Both the position numbers and the translations under genes were made by a program. Source: DASZBX01 sp035943635 (GTDB lineage Bacteria > Actinomycetota > Actinomycetes > Streptomycetales > Catenulisporaceae). From it: a DNA stretch of 64,000 nt. The stretch spans positions 62,001 through 126,000 of the forward strand of contig DASZBX010000089.1 in assembly GCA_035943635.1 (NCBI GenBank), in the 5' to 3' direction. The notes below the pieces were generated by a model. That model worked only from the letters and a program-made list of their open reading frames with translations, made no database searches and had not been told where the DNA came from. Shown piece by piece: positions 26,834-35,218 of this stretch (its first letter is position 1; each line of letters begins with the position of its first letter).

Positions 26834-26853
26834 GAAATGTCCATGGACTGAAC
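26834..26853. promoter_or_regulatory. Candidate MarR operator
   Basis: The perfect palindrome GTCCATGGAC (26839-26848) sits in GAAATGTCCATGGACTGAAC, just upstream of the marR-type start. Its place and symmetry suit autorepression. A related GTCCATGGA lies upstream of the SRPBCC gene at 56246-56254. Confidence 0.5.
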
Positions 26854-26987
26854 TATTCGGCGGGCCGGCCGCCGCCGGTGCGCGGCTTCCCCGGCTGCGC
26901 CGCCAACGATCTGGCCCGGCGTCAGATCCGGCCCGCCCGCGCCCGCGGACGGCGGCCGTCCGCCACCCGGGCGGGTAAGCTTTCGCC

Positions 26988-27848
26988 ATGGCGACCACCG
27001 GAAAACCGAGTCTGGCCGAGGTGATCGGCCTGCTCGACGCGGCGTACGACCCGGGCTGGGCGCAGGCCTGGGACGCGGTCGGTCTGGTCTGCGGCGACCC
27101 GGACGCCCCGGTCGGCCGGGTGCTTTTCGCCGTCGACCCGGTCGCCGAGGTGCTCGACGAGGCCCTGGCGTGGGGCGCCGACCTGCTGGTCACCCACCAT
27201 CCGCTGCTGCTCAGGCCGGTGCACGGCGTCGGCGCGGACACCGTCAAGGGCCGCGGGATCCACCGGCTGATCACCGGCGGCTGCGCCCTGTTCACCGCGC
27301 ACACCAACGCCGACTCGGCCAACCCGGGCGTCTCGGACGCGCTGGCCGCCGCGCTCGGGCTGACCGTGACCGGGCCGATCCTGCCCCAGCCCGGGGCCGA
27401 CCCGGCCGCCGGGCGCGGGCTCGGCCGCTTCGGCGCCCTGCCCGCCGCCGAGCCGCTGCGCGCGTTCGCCGACCGGGTCGCCGCCGCGCTGCCCCGCACC
27501 GAGGCCGGGGTGCGCGTCTCGGGCGACCCGGACGCGCCGGTCCGGCTGGTCGCGGTCTGCGGCGGCTCGGGCGACGACCGGGCCGCGCTGGCCGCGGTCC
27601 GCGCGGCCGGCGCCGACGCGTACGTCACCGCCGACCTGCGGCACCACCCGGCCAGCGAGGCTCGCGAGGCCGGGCCGGGCACCGCCCTGGTGGACGTGGC
27701 GCACTGGGCCAGCGAGTGGCCCTGGCTGGCCGCCGCGGCCCGCCGCCTGGCCGCCGACCTCGGTGCGCACCGGCCGGAGCGCGATACCGTGGAGACCCGG
27801 GTCTCCACGGCGGTCACCGATCCGTGGACACTGCACCGGTCCGCTTGA
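26988..27848 (+). CDS. Nif3-like dinuclear metal centre protein
   Basis: A 286-residue member of the Nif3/YbgI family, hexameric proteins with a two-metal site, proposed to act as GTP cyclohydrolase-like or unknown hydrolases. LVTHHPLLLRPVHGV (~64) and LFTAHTNADSANPGVSDAL (~101) supply the metal-binding His and Asp residues; TADLRHHPASEA and LVDVAHWASEW complete the site. It starts a three-gene series (Nif3, zinc ribbon, RNase H/phosphatase) that matches Rv2230c-Rv2229c-Rv2228c in mycobacteria. Spacing to the next gene is 51 bases. Confidence 0.93.
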   Translation: MATTGKPSLAEVIGLLDAAYDPGWAQAWDAVGLVCGDPDAPVGRVLFAVDPVAEVLDEALAWGADLLVTHHPLLLRPVHGVGADTVKGRGIHRLITGGCALFTAHTNADSANPGVSDALAAALGLTVTGPILPQPGADPAAGRGLGRFGALPAAEPLRAFADRVAAALPRTEAGVRVSGDPDAPVRLVAVCGGSGDDRAALAAVRAAGADAYVTADLRHHPASEAREAGPGTALVDVAHWASEWPWLAAAARRLAADLGAHRPERDTVETRVSTAVTDPWTLHRSA

Positions 27849-27899
27849 CCACCCCTACCAGAACCCAGCAAGGCCCGACCCAAAAGAGGGAACCCCGCC

Positions 27900-28640
27900 G
27901 TGAACGCAGCGCCCGCCGACCAGCTCCGACTCCTCGACATCCAAGCGCTCGACTCGAAGCTCGACCAGCTGGCCCACCGGCGCCGCACCCTGCCCCAGCT
28001 GGCCGCGCTGTCCGCCGCCGACACCCGGATCGGGCAGGTCCGGGACGTGCTGGTGGCCTCCACCACCCAGGAGTCCGACCTGGCCCGGGAGCTGAAGAAG
28101 GCCGAGGCGGACGTGGAGGCGGTGCGCAACCGGGCCGCCCGGGACCGCAAGATGCTCGAGTCCGGCTCCGGCAGCGCCAAGGACATGTCGCACCTGCAGA
28201 GCGAGCTCGAGTCCCTGGCCCGGCGGCAGAGCGACCTGGAGGACATCGTGCTGGACGTGATGGAGCGGGTCGAGACCGCGGTCAACCGGACCGCGGACCT
28301 GAACCGCCAGCGCACCGCGGCCGACGAGGACCGGCAGAAGCAGGCCTCGGAGCTCGCGGTGGAGCAGGCCGCGATCGACAAGGACATCGCCTTCGCCACC
28401 CAGCAGCGCGCCCTGCTGGCCGGGCAGCAGCCGGCCGACCTGATGGCCCTGTACGAGAAGATCCGCTCCCAGTACAACGGGATCGGCGCCGCCGCGATCC
28501 GCCAGCGCCGGTGCGAGGGCTGTCGGCTGGAACTGGACATCGCCGAGGTCAACGAGGTCAAGGCGGCCAAGCCGGACGCGGTCTACCGGCACGACTCCTG
28601 CCGCCGGATCCTGGTCCGGACCAGCGAATCAGGCCTGTAG
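27900..28640 (+). CDS. Coiled-coil protein with C-terminal zinc ribbon
   Basis: A 246-residue protein, GTG start with GAGGGAA upstream. Residues ~10-180 form a long coiled coil (LRLLDIQALDSKLDQLAHR, QSELESLARRQSDLEDIV). The C terminus is a zinc ribbon: CEGC, then HDSCRRILVR. In related proteins the second pair is usually CxxC; here the first member is His, giving a Cys3-His site that could still hold zinc. The family is conserved beside Nif3 and RNase H genes; its function, possibly nucleic-acid-related, is unproven. Confidence 0.88.
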   Translation: MNAAPADQLRLLDIQALDSKLDQLAHRRRTLPQLAALSAADTRIGQVRDVLVASTTQESDLARELKKAEADVEAVRNRAARDRKMLESGSGSAKDMSHLQSELESLARRQSDLEDIVLDVMERVETAVNRTADLNRQRTAADEDRQKQASELAVEQAAIDKDIAFATQQRALLAGQQPADLMALYEKIRSQYNGIGAAAIRQRRCEGCRLELDIAEVNEVKAAKPDAVYRHDSCRRILVRTSESGL

Positions 28641-28646
28641 GACACC

Positions 28647-29951
28647 ATGCGCACTCTGATCGTCGAGGCCGACGGGACCAGCCGGGGCAACCCCGGGCCG
28701 GCCGCCTACGGGGCCGTCGTGCGCGGCGGGGAGACCGGCGAGCTGATCGGCGAGCTGGCCGGGGCGATCGGCGTGGCCGGCAACAACGCGGCCGAGTACC
28801 GCGGCGTGATCGCCGGGCTGGAGGCCGCGGCCGAGTACGACCCGGCCGCCCGGATCGAGGTGCGGCTGGACTCCAAGCTCGTGGTCGAGCAGCTCTCCGG
28901 CCGCTGGCAGGTCAACCACCCCGAGATCAAGGCGCTGGTCGCCCGGGCGCAGCGGGCCCTGCCGGCGCACGGCCAGGTGTCCTTCAGCTGGGTGCCGCGG
29001 TCCAGCAACGTGCACGCCGACCGGCTGGCCAACGAGGTCCTGGACGCGGCCGCCCGCGGGCAGGAATGGGCGGCCCGGACCCCGATGCCCGGTCCGGTGG
29101 CGCCGGGCCCCGCGCGGGACCAGGCGGCCGACCGGGTGACGGCTGCGCAGGCCAGGTCGAGCGAGGACCAGGCCGGCGAGGACCCGGCGTCGATCCGCGA
29201 GGCCGTCGTCGCCGTCGCCGTCGCCGTCGCCGACGCCGACGCCGCCGCGGCCGTGGCCGAGGCCGCCGCCACCGAGAGCCAGCGCCCGGCCCAGCGCACG
29301 AAGGTGGGCTGGGCCGCGGACCTGGGCACCCCGACCCGGCTGCTCCTGCTGCGGCACGGGGTGACCCCGCTGACCGGGGAGAAGCGCTTCTCCGGGGTGG
29401 GCGGGGACCCGGACCTGACCGAGCTGGGCCAGACCCAGGCCCGGGCCGCGGCCGAACGCCTGATCGAGGCCCGGTTCGGCCGGATCGACGCGATCCTGGC
29501 CTCCCCGCTGCTGCGCACCCAGCAGACCGCGCAGGCGGTGGCCGACCGGACCGGGCTGCCGGTGCGCACCGAGCCGGGCCTGCGCGAGATGGACTTCGGC
29601 CGGTTCGAGGGGCTCACCTTCGCCGAGGCCCGGCACCGGTTCCCGGCCGAGGTGGACGCCTGGCTGGCCAGCGCCGACGTCGCCCCGCCGGGCGGGGAGT
29701 CGCTGGCGGCGGCCGCGGCCCGCTCGGCCCAGGCCCGGGACCGGATCATCGCCCGGTTCCCGCGCCGGACCGTGCTGGCGGTCACCCACGTCACCCCGAT
29801 CAAGGCCCTGGTCTGCCAGGCGCTGGGCGCGCCGCTGGCCGCCGGCCACCGGATGGAGCTCGGCGCGGCCTCGCTGACCGTGATCGACTACTACGACGAC
29901 GACGTGGCCAGCGTGCGCTGCGTCAACGACACCTCCTACCTGCCGTACTGA
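28647..29951 (+). CDS. Bifunctional RNase H / histidine acid phosphatase (CobC-like)
   Basis: A 434-residue fusion. Residues 1-~135 are a type I RNase H domain: EADGTSRGNPGPAAYGAVV (first Asp), NNAAEYRGVIAGLEAA (Glu) and VRLDSKLVVEQLSGRW (Asp). An Ala/Val/Asp-rich linker (~140-215, including eight near-identical VAVA repeats) joins it to a histidine phosphatase: LLLLRHGVTPL, LREMDFGRFEGL and VTHVTPIKALV. The mycobacterial counterpart Rv2228c cleaves RNA-DNA hybrids and has alpha-ribazole-phosphatase activity. It starts 6 bases after the zinc-ribbon gene and is coupled to it. Confidence 0.93.
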   Translation: MRTLIVEADGTSRGNPGPAAYGAVVRGGETGELIGELAGAIGVAGNNAAEYRGVIAGLEAAAEYDPAARIEVRLDSKLVVEQLSGRWQVNHPEIKALVARAQRALPAHGQVSFSWVPRSSNVHADRLANEVLDAAARGQEWAARTPMPGPVAPGPARDQAADRVTAAQARSSEDQAGEDPASIREAVVAVAVAVADADAAAAVAEAAATESQRPAQRTKVGWAADLGTPTRLLLLRHGVTPLTGEKRFSGVGGDPDLTELGQTQARAAAERLIEARFGRIDAILASPLLRTQQTAQAVADRTGLPVRTEPGLREMDFGRFEGLTFAEARHRFPAEVDAWLASADVAPPGGESLAAAAARSAQARDRIIARFPRRTVLAVTHVTPIKALVCQALGAPLAAGHRMELGAASLTVIDYYDDDVASVRCVNDTSYLPY

Positions 29952-30065
29952 CGATCCGGCCGCAGGGAAACACACTTAGAGCGCACACTCTTATTCGCTC
30001 GCGCGAGTGAACGACGGACCCTTAGCATGTCCCGACACTGCACGACGACAGGTGGGGGAAACACC

Positions 30066-32252
30066 GTGTTGGACACGCTCATCATCGGCCGGACCCTGCG
30101 CGTGCCGCGGATCGAGGGGCCGGCCGGCGACGGGGCCGGCGCCGCGCGCCAGGCCGACGCCGTGCTGCTCTCGGTCGGCTTCAAGGCCGCCGGACCGCTG
30201 CTCGGCCACCTCTCCGGCCTCGACCACGGCACGGCGGTCGACGCGGCGGTGCGCATCCTGGCCGCTGTCCGCGGCCTGGTCGGCGACGACGCCGAGCACA
30301 ACGTGTACTTCAAGGACTTCCCCGCGAACGTCCCGGACACCGTCGAGTTCTGGCTCGAACGCCTCAACCTGGCCCTGGCCGAGAGCGCCCCGGACGGGCA
30401 CCCCGACGGCCCGGCCACCGTCCTGCCGCCGGGCCTGAACCTGCTCGGCCTGCCCGGATACGGCACGTACCAGCACACGTACGCCGAGATGCTGGCCGCA
30501 CACGAGGAGCTGATCCCGTCCGTCCGCGACCGGGTGACCGTGCTGCACCTCGGCGGCACCCTGGACGAGGAAGTCCACGCCCTCTACCTCGATCTGGCCG
30601 GCAGCACGACGCCGCTGTCCGAGGACGATCAGCACCTGCTCGGCCTGGCCGCCGTCTGGTGCGTCGACGGCCCGCACCCCGAGACCATCCCGGTCCGCGA
30701 GAACCGGGCCGTGATCAACCGGGTCCGGCTGGCCGACGACCAGCCGCTGCTGGCCGACACCGTGACCGACGTGCTGCGCCTGGCCTGCGCGCTGTCCGGC
30801 GGCGACGTCTCGCTGAGCACGCCGACCAGGCTCCGCTCCCTGCCGCGCCGGGACCGGCGCGCGCTGCTGGCCGCGCTGGACGGCCTGGTCGGCGCGAACC
30901 CGGCCAAGCTCGGCGACGTCCTGGTCCGCCGGGAGGAGTTCAAGCGCCTCGGCGAGCGCCTGCACCCGCACGAGTACCCGCAGTTCCCGCACGCCGCGGA
31001 CGTGTTCGCGGTGGCCCGCGGCACGAAGAGCGTGCGCTCGCTCGGCAGCCGGGTGCAGGAGGCGTTCGGCGCCGGGGACGTGCGCAAGGCCGTCGGCCTG
31101 CTGGCGAACTCCCCGGGCCTGCTGGTGCGCAGCCTGGACCGGGCCGCCCGGGCCGCCGCGGCCGGCGCCGACCCGCAGCAGGCCGCCGCGGACCTGGCGG
31201 TCGTGCGCGAGGCCGTGGACCGGGTGGCCGGGAAGGCGTCCGGCCGGGTGCTGCTCTCGCTGCGCGAGCACCTGGGCAACCGGACCGCGCCGGACCCGGC
31301 CCGGCTCTTCGTCAACCGGGCCGGCCGGGCCTGGGCGGCTCCGGACCGGCGCGCGCCGCTGGACGCCGGGCTGGTCGCCGACCTGACCGGGCGGCTGGAC
31401 CGGGAACTGGCCGGTCGGCTGCCGCGCAGCGGGCACCTGGTGGTGGACCCGGAGGTGTACGACGTCGCGCTGCCGCTGTCCGGCAAGGACCGCCCGGGCG
31501 GGTTCCGGGTGCTGCCGCGCGGCTCGCGCACCCGGGTGGAGAGCGACCACCTGCGGTTCTTCATCCACTGGAAGGAGAACCGGCGCAGCACCGACTACGA
31601 CCTGTCCGCGCTGCTGCTCGACGAGGACCTCGCCGAGGCCGGCCAGCTGTCCTTCACCAGCCTGGCCGGGTACGGCGGCGTGCACTCCGGCGACATCACC
31701 GAGGCCCCGGACGGCGCGTCCGAGTTCATCGACCTCGATCTGGCCAAGGTGCCGGCCAAGTACATCGTGCCGCAGGTGCACGTCTACTCGGGCGAGGGCT
31801 TCCACGAGGCCGCGGAGTCGTACTTCGGGTACATGGCCCTGGACGCCGACCAGTTCGGCCGGCCGTACGAGGCGTCGACCGTCCGGATGCGCTCGGACCT
31901 GCGCGGCCCGAGCCGGGTCGCGCTGCCGCTGCTGTTCACCCATGAGCAGGACGGCAGCTGGTCGGCGCTGTGGACGCACCTGTTCGTGCGCGGCGAGGAG
32001 TGGGGCAACCGGGTGGAGAGCAGCGCCCCGTCCACCGCGCTGCTCGTGCAGACCATCATGGAACGCCGCTACCTGCGGGTCGGCGATCTGATCGAGATGA
32101 TGCTCGACGACGCCGAGAACTTCAGCGAGTACAAGGCCGGCCTGGAGTTCGACGGGCCGGTCACCTACATCGGCATCGAGCAGCCGCAGGGCCTGCCCGA
32201 GGGCTCCGAGGTGATCACGCTGGACCGGATAAACGCCTTGGTCCCCGCCTAG
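30066..32252 (+). CDS. Large TerD-domain stress protein
   Basis: A 728-residue protein. The last ~250 residues are TerD-like: LRFFIHWKENRRSTDYDLSA, GVHSGDITEAPDGASEFIDL, YIVPQVHVYSGEGF and RRYLRVGDLIEMMLDD. The first ~450 residues are helical, with FWLERLNLALAES, GYGTYQHTYAEMLAAHEELI and no enzyme motif that I recognise. Such two-part TerD proteins occur in actinobacteria and belong to the 'Ter' stress network. GTG 30066 has GTGGGGGA 7 bases upstream and is preferred to ATG 30027. It is monocistronic; a terminator follows. Confidence 0.82.
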   Translation: MLDTLIIGRTLRVPRIEGPAGDGAGAARQADAVLLSVGFKAAGPLLGHLSGLDHGTAVDAAVRILAAVRGLVGDDAEHNVYFKDFPANVPDTVEFWLERLNLALAESAPDGHPDGPATVLPPGLNLLGLPGYGTYQHTYAEMLAAHEELIPSVRDRVTVLHLGGTLDEEVHALYLDLAGSTTPLSEDDQHLLGLAAVWCVDGPHPETIPVRENRAVINRVRLADDQPLLADTVTDVLRLACALSGGDVSLSTPTRLRSLPRRDRRALLAALDGLVGANPAKLGDVLVRREEFKRLGERLHPHEYPQFPHAADVFAVARGTKSVRSLGSRVQEAFGAGDVRKAVGLLANSPGLLVRSLDRAARAAAAGADPQQAAADLAVVREAVDRVAGKASGRVLLSLREHLGNRTAPDPARLFVNRAGRAWAAPDRRAPLDAGLVADLTGRLDRELAGRLPRSGHLVVDPEVYDVALPLSGKDRPGGFRVLPRGSRTRVESDHLRFFIHWKENRRSTDYDLSALLLDEDLAEAGQLSFTSLAGYGGVHSGDITEAPDGASEFIDLDLAKVPAKYIVPQVHVYSGEGFHEAAESYFGYMALDADQFGRPYEASTVRMRSDLRGPSRVALPLLFTHEQDGSWSALWTHLFVRGEEWGNRVESSAPSTALLVQTIMERRYLRVGDLIEMMLDDAENFSEYKAGLEFDGPVTYIGIEQPQGLPEGSEVITLDRINALVPA

Positions 32253-32350
32253 GCGAGCTGCTAGAGTCGGCTCAGGCGCAGGCCATGAGGGGACTTCCTT
32301 CTCTCTTCACTAAAAGGCTACTAGTCCTCTCGCTTCCCCGCGTCGCCAAC

Positions 32351-32379
32351 CGGCCCCGGTCCTTCCTGGACAGGGGCCG
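32351..32379. terminator. Hairpin between the TerD gene and yaaA
   Basis: CGGCCCC (32351-32357) pairs with GGGGCCG (32373-32379); an inner TCC/GGA pairing shortens the loop. It lies between two convergent genes and can terminate both. Confidence 0.65.
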
Positions 32380-32408
32380 TTGTCGTGGCCTGAAACCGGG
32401 CCCCGGGG

Positions 32409-33212
32409 TCAGTCGCGCAGGACCAGGTCGAAGGCGGCGGTCCGCGGGCCGGGCACCGGCGGCGCGGCCGAGCCGACGGTCTCGACCTCGAATCCGGCCG
32501 CGGCCGCGGCGGCCGCGAACCCGGCCGGGTCCTTCGGCTCGGCCCCGGCCAGCAGCAGGGCCCGGACCAGCCTGCCCTTCGTGGCCTTGTTGAAGTGCGA
32601 GATCACCGTCCGCCTGGCCACCCCGGCCACGATCCGCTCCTGCACCACCCGGACCGTCACCGAGTTCGGCCCCGGCCGCCACATGGTCGCGTACGCGCCC
32701 GAACGCAGGTCGACGACCAGGTCCGGCCCGGTCAGCTTGTCCAGCGGTTCGCGCAGCTCCCGCCGCCACCACGTGTTCAGCGACCCGATCCCGGGCAGCG
32801 CCGTCCCGCCGGAGCAGCGGTAGTGCGGCACCCGGTCGCCGGGCCGCAGCACGCCCCACAGCGCCGAGAAGATCAGGATGTTGCTGTTCGCGGCGGTGAA
32901 CGCGGCCGGTTCGGCCGCGGCCAGGCCCGGCAGGTCCAGGGCGTCGTAGAGCACTCCGGTGTACAGGTCGGCGGCCGGGACCGCGCCCGCGGTGCGCAGC
33001 CGCCGGTTGTACGCCAGCTCCCCGGCCAGCCCCTCGGTCAGCCCGAGCGCGGCCAGCGCCTGCGGGGCCGGGCCCGCGCTCAGCTCGCCGAGCGCGTCCA
33101 GCACCCGCTCCCGGGCCGGGGCCAGCCCGGGCAGGACCAGGGTTTTCAGCCGCAGCCTGGGCGCGCGGCCGGGCACGGCCTTGCCCTCGGACGGGGGCAG
33201 CAAGACGAACAT
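32409..33212 (-). CDS. yaaA: Peroxide stress protein YaaA (DUF328)
   Basis: A 267-residue member of the YaaA/DUF328 family, DNA-binding proteins that lower free iron damage during peroxide stress. The family start MFVLLPPSEGKA is exact. SNILIFSALWGVLRPGDRVPHYR (in two pieces: ANSNILIFSALWGVL and DRVPHYR), RSGAYATMWRP and VISHFNKATKGRLVRALL are the conserved blocks. Length is typical. AAAGGTGA precedes ATG 33212. It is convergent with the TerD gene and divergent from the RNB ribonuclease gene. Confidence 0.93.
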   Translation of the reverse strand: MFVLLPPSEGKAVPGRAPRLRLKTLVLPGLAPARERVLDALGELSAGPAPQALAALGLTEGLAGELAYNRRLRTAGAVPAADLYTGVLYDALDLPGLAAAEPAAFTAANSNILIFSALWGVLRPGDRVPHYRCSGGTALPGIGSLNTWWRRELREPLDKLTGPDLVVDLRSGAYATMWRPGPNSVTVRVVQERIVAGVARRTVISHFNKATKGRLVRALLLAGAEPKDPAGFAAAAAAAGFEVETVGSAAPPVPGPRTAAFDLVLRD

Positions 33213-33388
33213 CCGTCACCTTTCCGGGTCATGGTGCACCTGAAGTGTAGATCAGCCCCCGCCCCGCTCCCGGCCCGGCGCGGGCCGGGCCGCGGCCGCG
33301 CCCGGCCGCGATCCCGACCGCCCGACCCGGCCGCGACCGCGGCCGCGGGTCCGTGCGACAGGGCCGGAAAACCAGTACGCTGCCCGCT

Positions 33389-35218
33389 GTGCCACGCCGC
33401 GTACTGGTCATCGACAGCAAGGAAGCGCCCGACGTCCTGCGCACCGCCCTGCGGGACGGGTTCGCCGCGATCCGGGCCGAGTTCGAGCTGCCCGCGCACT
33501 TCCCGGCCGAGGTCCAGGCCGAGGCGGACGCCGCCGCCGACCCGGCCCGCGCCCTGCCCGCCGGGGCCGCCGACCGGCGCGACCTGCCGCTGGTCACCCT
33601 GGACCCGCCCGGCGCGATGGACCTGGACCAGGCGATGGCGATCGAGCGGCGGGGCACCGGCTACCGGGTCTGGTACGCGATCGCCGACGTGGCGCACTTC
33701 GTCGCCCCCGGCTCGGCCCTGGACCGCGAGGCCCGCCGCCGGGGCGAGACCATCTACCTGCCGGACGGACGCGTCCCGCTGCACCCGCCGGTCCTGTCCG
33801 AGGGCGCGGCCTCGCTGCTGCCGGACGCCGACCGCCCGGCCGTGCTGTGGCGGATGGACCTGGACTCCGGCGGCGACCTCGGCGAGATCGAGGTGGTCCG
33901 GGCCCTGGTGCGTTCCCGGGCCCGGCTCGACTACCCGGCCATGGCCCGCGCCCTGGACCAGGACACCGCGCCGGACGCGATCAACATGCTGCGCGAGGTC
34001 GGCCCGCTGCTGATGGCCCGGGAGGTCACCCGCGGCGGGATCAGCCTGCACACCCCGACCCAGGAGATCAGTGCGGACGGCGGCCCCGACCTGGCCGGCT
34101 GGCGGCTGGAGTACCGGGCCGGCCTGGCGATCGAGGACTGGAACGCGCAGATCTCGCTGCTGACCGGGATGGCCGCGGCCCGGCTGATGCTGGCCGCCGG
34201 GACCGGGATCCTGCGCACCCTGCCCGAGGCCGACCCCGGCACCGTCGGCCGGCTGCACCGCGCCGCCCGCGCGCTGCGGGTGCGCTGGCCCGAGGGCGAG
34301 ACCTACGCGAGCCTGATCCGCCGGATGGACCCGGCCAAGCCGCGCCAGGCCGCGTTCCTGACCGAGGCCACCGCGCTGCTGCGCGGCGCCGGGTACACCT
34401 CCTTCCACGGCGCCCGCCCGCCGTACGTCCGGCACGCGGCCCTGGCCACCGAGTACGCGCACGTCACGGCCCCGCTGCGCCGGCTGGTCGACCGTTTCGG
34501 CAGCGAGGTGTGCCTGGCCGTGTCGGCCGGACGCCCGGTGCCCGAGTGGGTGTGCCAGGCACTGCCCGGGCTGCCGGCCGAGATGGCCGAGGGCGAGCGG
34601 CGGGCCAAGGCGGTCGAGCGTGCGAGCATCGACCTGGCCGAGGTGGTGATACTGCGCGACCGGATCGGCGAGGAGTTCGACGGCGTGGTGCTCGACCTGA
34701 ACGACCGGATCGACTGGGACCGCAACGGCAAGCCGGACGCGGGTGTGGTCATGCTGCACGAGCCCGCGGTGATAGGGCGGATCGACGGCCACGACCTGCC
34801 GCAGGGCGCCCAGGTGCGGGTCCGCCTGGTCTCCGCGCAGCTCGAGACGCGCCGGGTGATGTTCGACTGGGTCGACGCGACCGTGTATCCCGAGGGCACC
34901 GTCATCAAGGGGGACGTGATACGCACGGACGGCGCCAGGCCGGAGCCGGGCCCCGAGGGCACCGGCCCGGGGGGACCGGCGCCGGAACCGGCCGCGGCGC
35001 CCGGCGGCGCGGCCGAGAGCACACCCACGGGGACCAACGGAACGCGGAGAAGCAGAGCCTTGAAGCACGCGGCGCAGAAGAACAAGGCCCGGGGACAGGC
35101 CCCGGGCGACGACGGGACCACCGGCGTCACCGACATCGACCCCGGCACCGGTACCGAAACCAGCACCGAAACCGACCCCGGCACCGACGACGGGACGGCC
35201 GAGGGCGAGCGGCGGTGA
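33389..35218 (+). CDS. RNB-domain ribonuclease (RNase II/R family)
   Basis: A 609-residue 3'-5' exoribonuclease-like protein. The RNB core has VTLDPPGAMDLDQAMAIER (catalytic Asp cluster; D in MDLDQA), RVWYAIADVAHFV, GETIYLPDGRVPLHPPVLSE and the C-terminal HVTAPLRRLVDRF. This compact actinobacterial form lacks the large N-terminal cold-shock domains of E. coli RNase R. GTG 33389 begins at VPRRVLVIDSK. The last ~90 residues are disordered (Pro/Gly/Glu, then GTGTETSTETDPGTDDGT repeats). Its stop overlaps the glpK start (GTGA), so the two genes are coupled. Confidence 0.9.
   Translation: MPRRVLVIDSKEAPDVLRTALRDGFAAIRAEFELPAHFPAEVQAEADAAADPARALPAGAADRRDLPLVTLDPPGAMDLDQAMAIERRGTGYRVWYAIADVAHFVAPGSALDREARRRGETIYLPDGRVPLHPPVLSEGAASLLPDADRPAVLWRMDLDSGGDLGEIEVVRALVRSRARLDYPAMARALDQDTAPDAINMLREVGPLLMAREVTRGGISLHTPTQEISADGGPDLAGWRLEYRAGLAIEDWNAQISLLTGMAAARLMLAAGTGILRTLPEADPGTVGRLHRAARALRVRWPEGETYASLIRRMDPAKPRQAAFLTEATALLRGAGYTSFHGARPPYVRHAALATEYAHVTAPLRRLVDRFGSEVCLAVSAGRPVPEWVCQALPGLPAEMAEGERRAKAVERASIDLAEVVILRDRIGEEFDGVVLDLNDRIDWDRNGKPDAGVVMLHEPAVIGRIDGHDLPQGAQVRVRLVSAQLETRRVMFDWVDATVYPEGTVIKGDVIRTDGARPEPGPEGTGPGGPAPEPAAAPGGAAESTPTGTNGTRRSRALKHAAQKNKARGQAPGDDGTTGVTDIDPGTGTETSTETDPGTDDGTAEGERR

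Noticed and set aside
32280..32345. Possible small RNA or tRNA-like element between the TerD gene and yaaA
   Set aside because: Only a short imperfect GAGGGGACT/AGTCCTCTC pairing is present; no cloverleaf or conserved motif.
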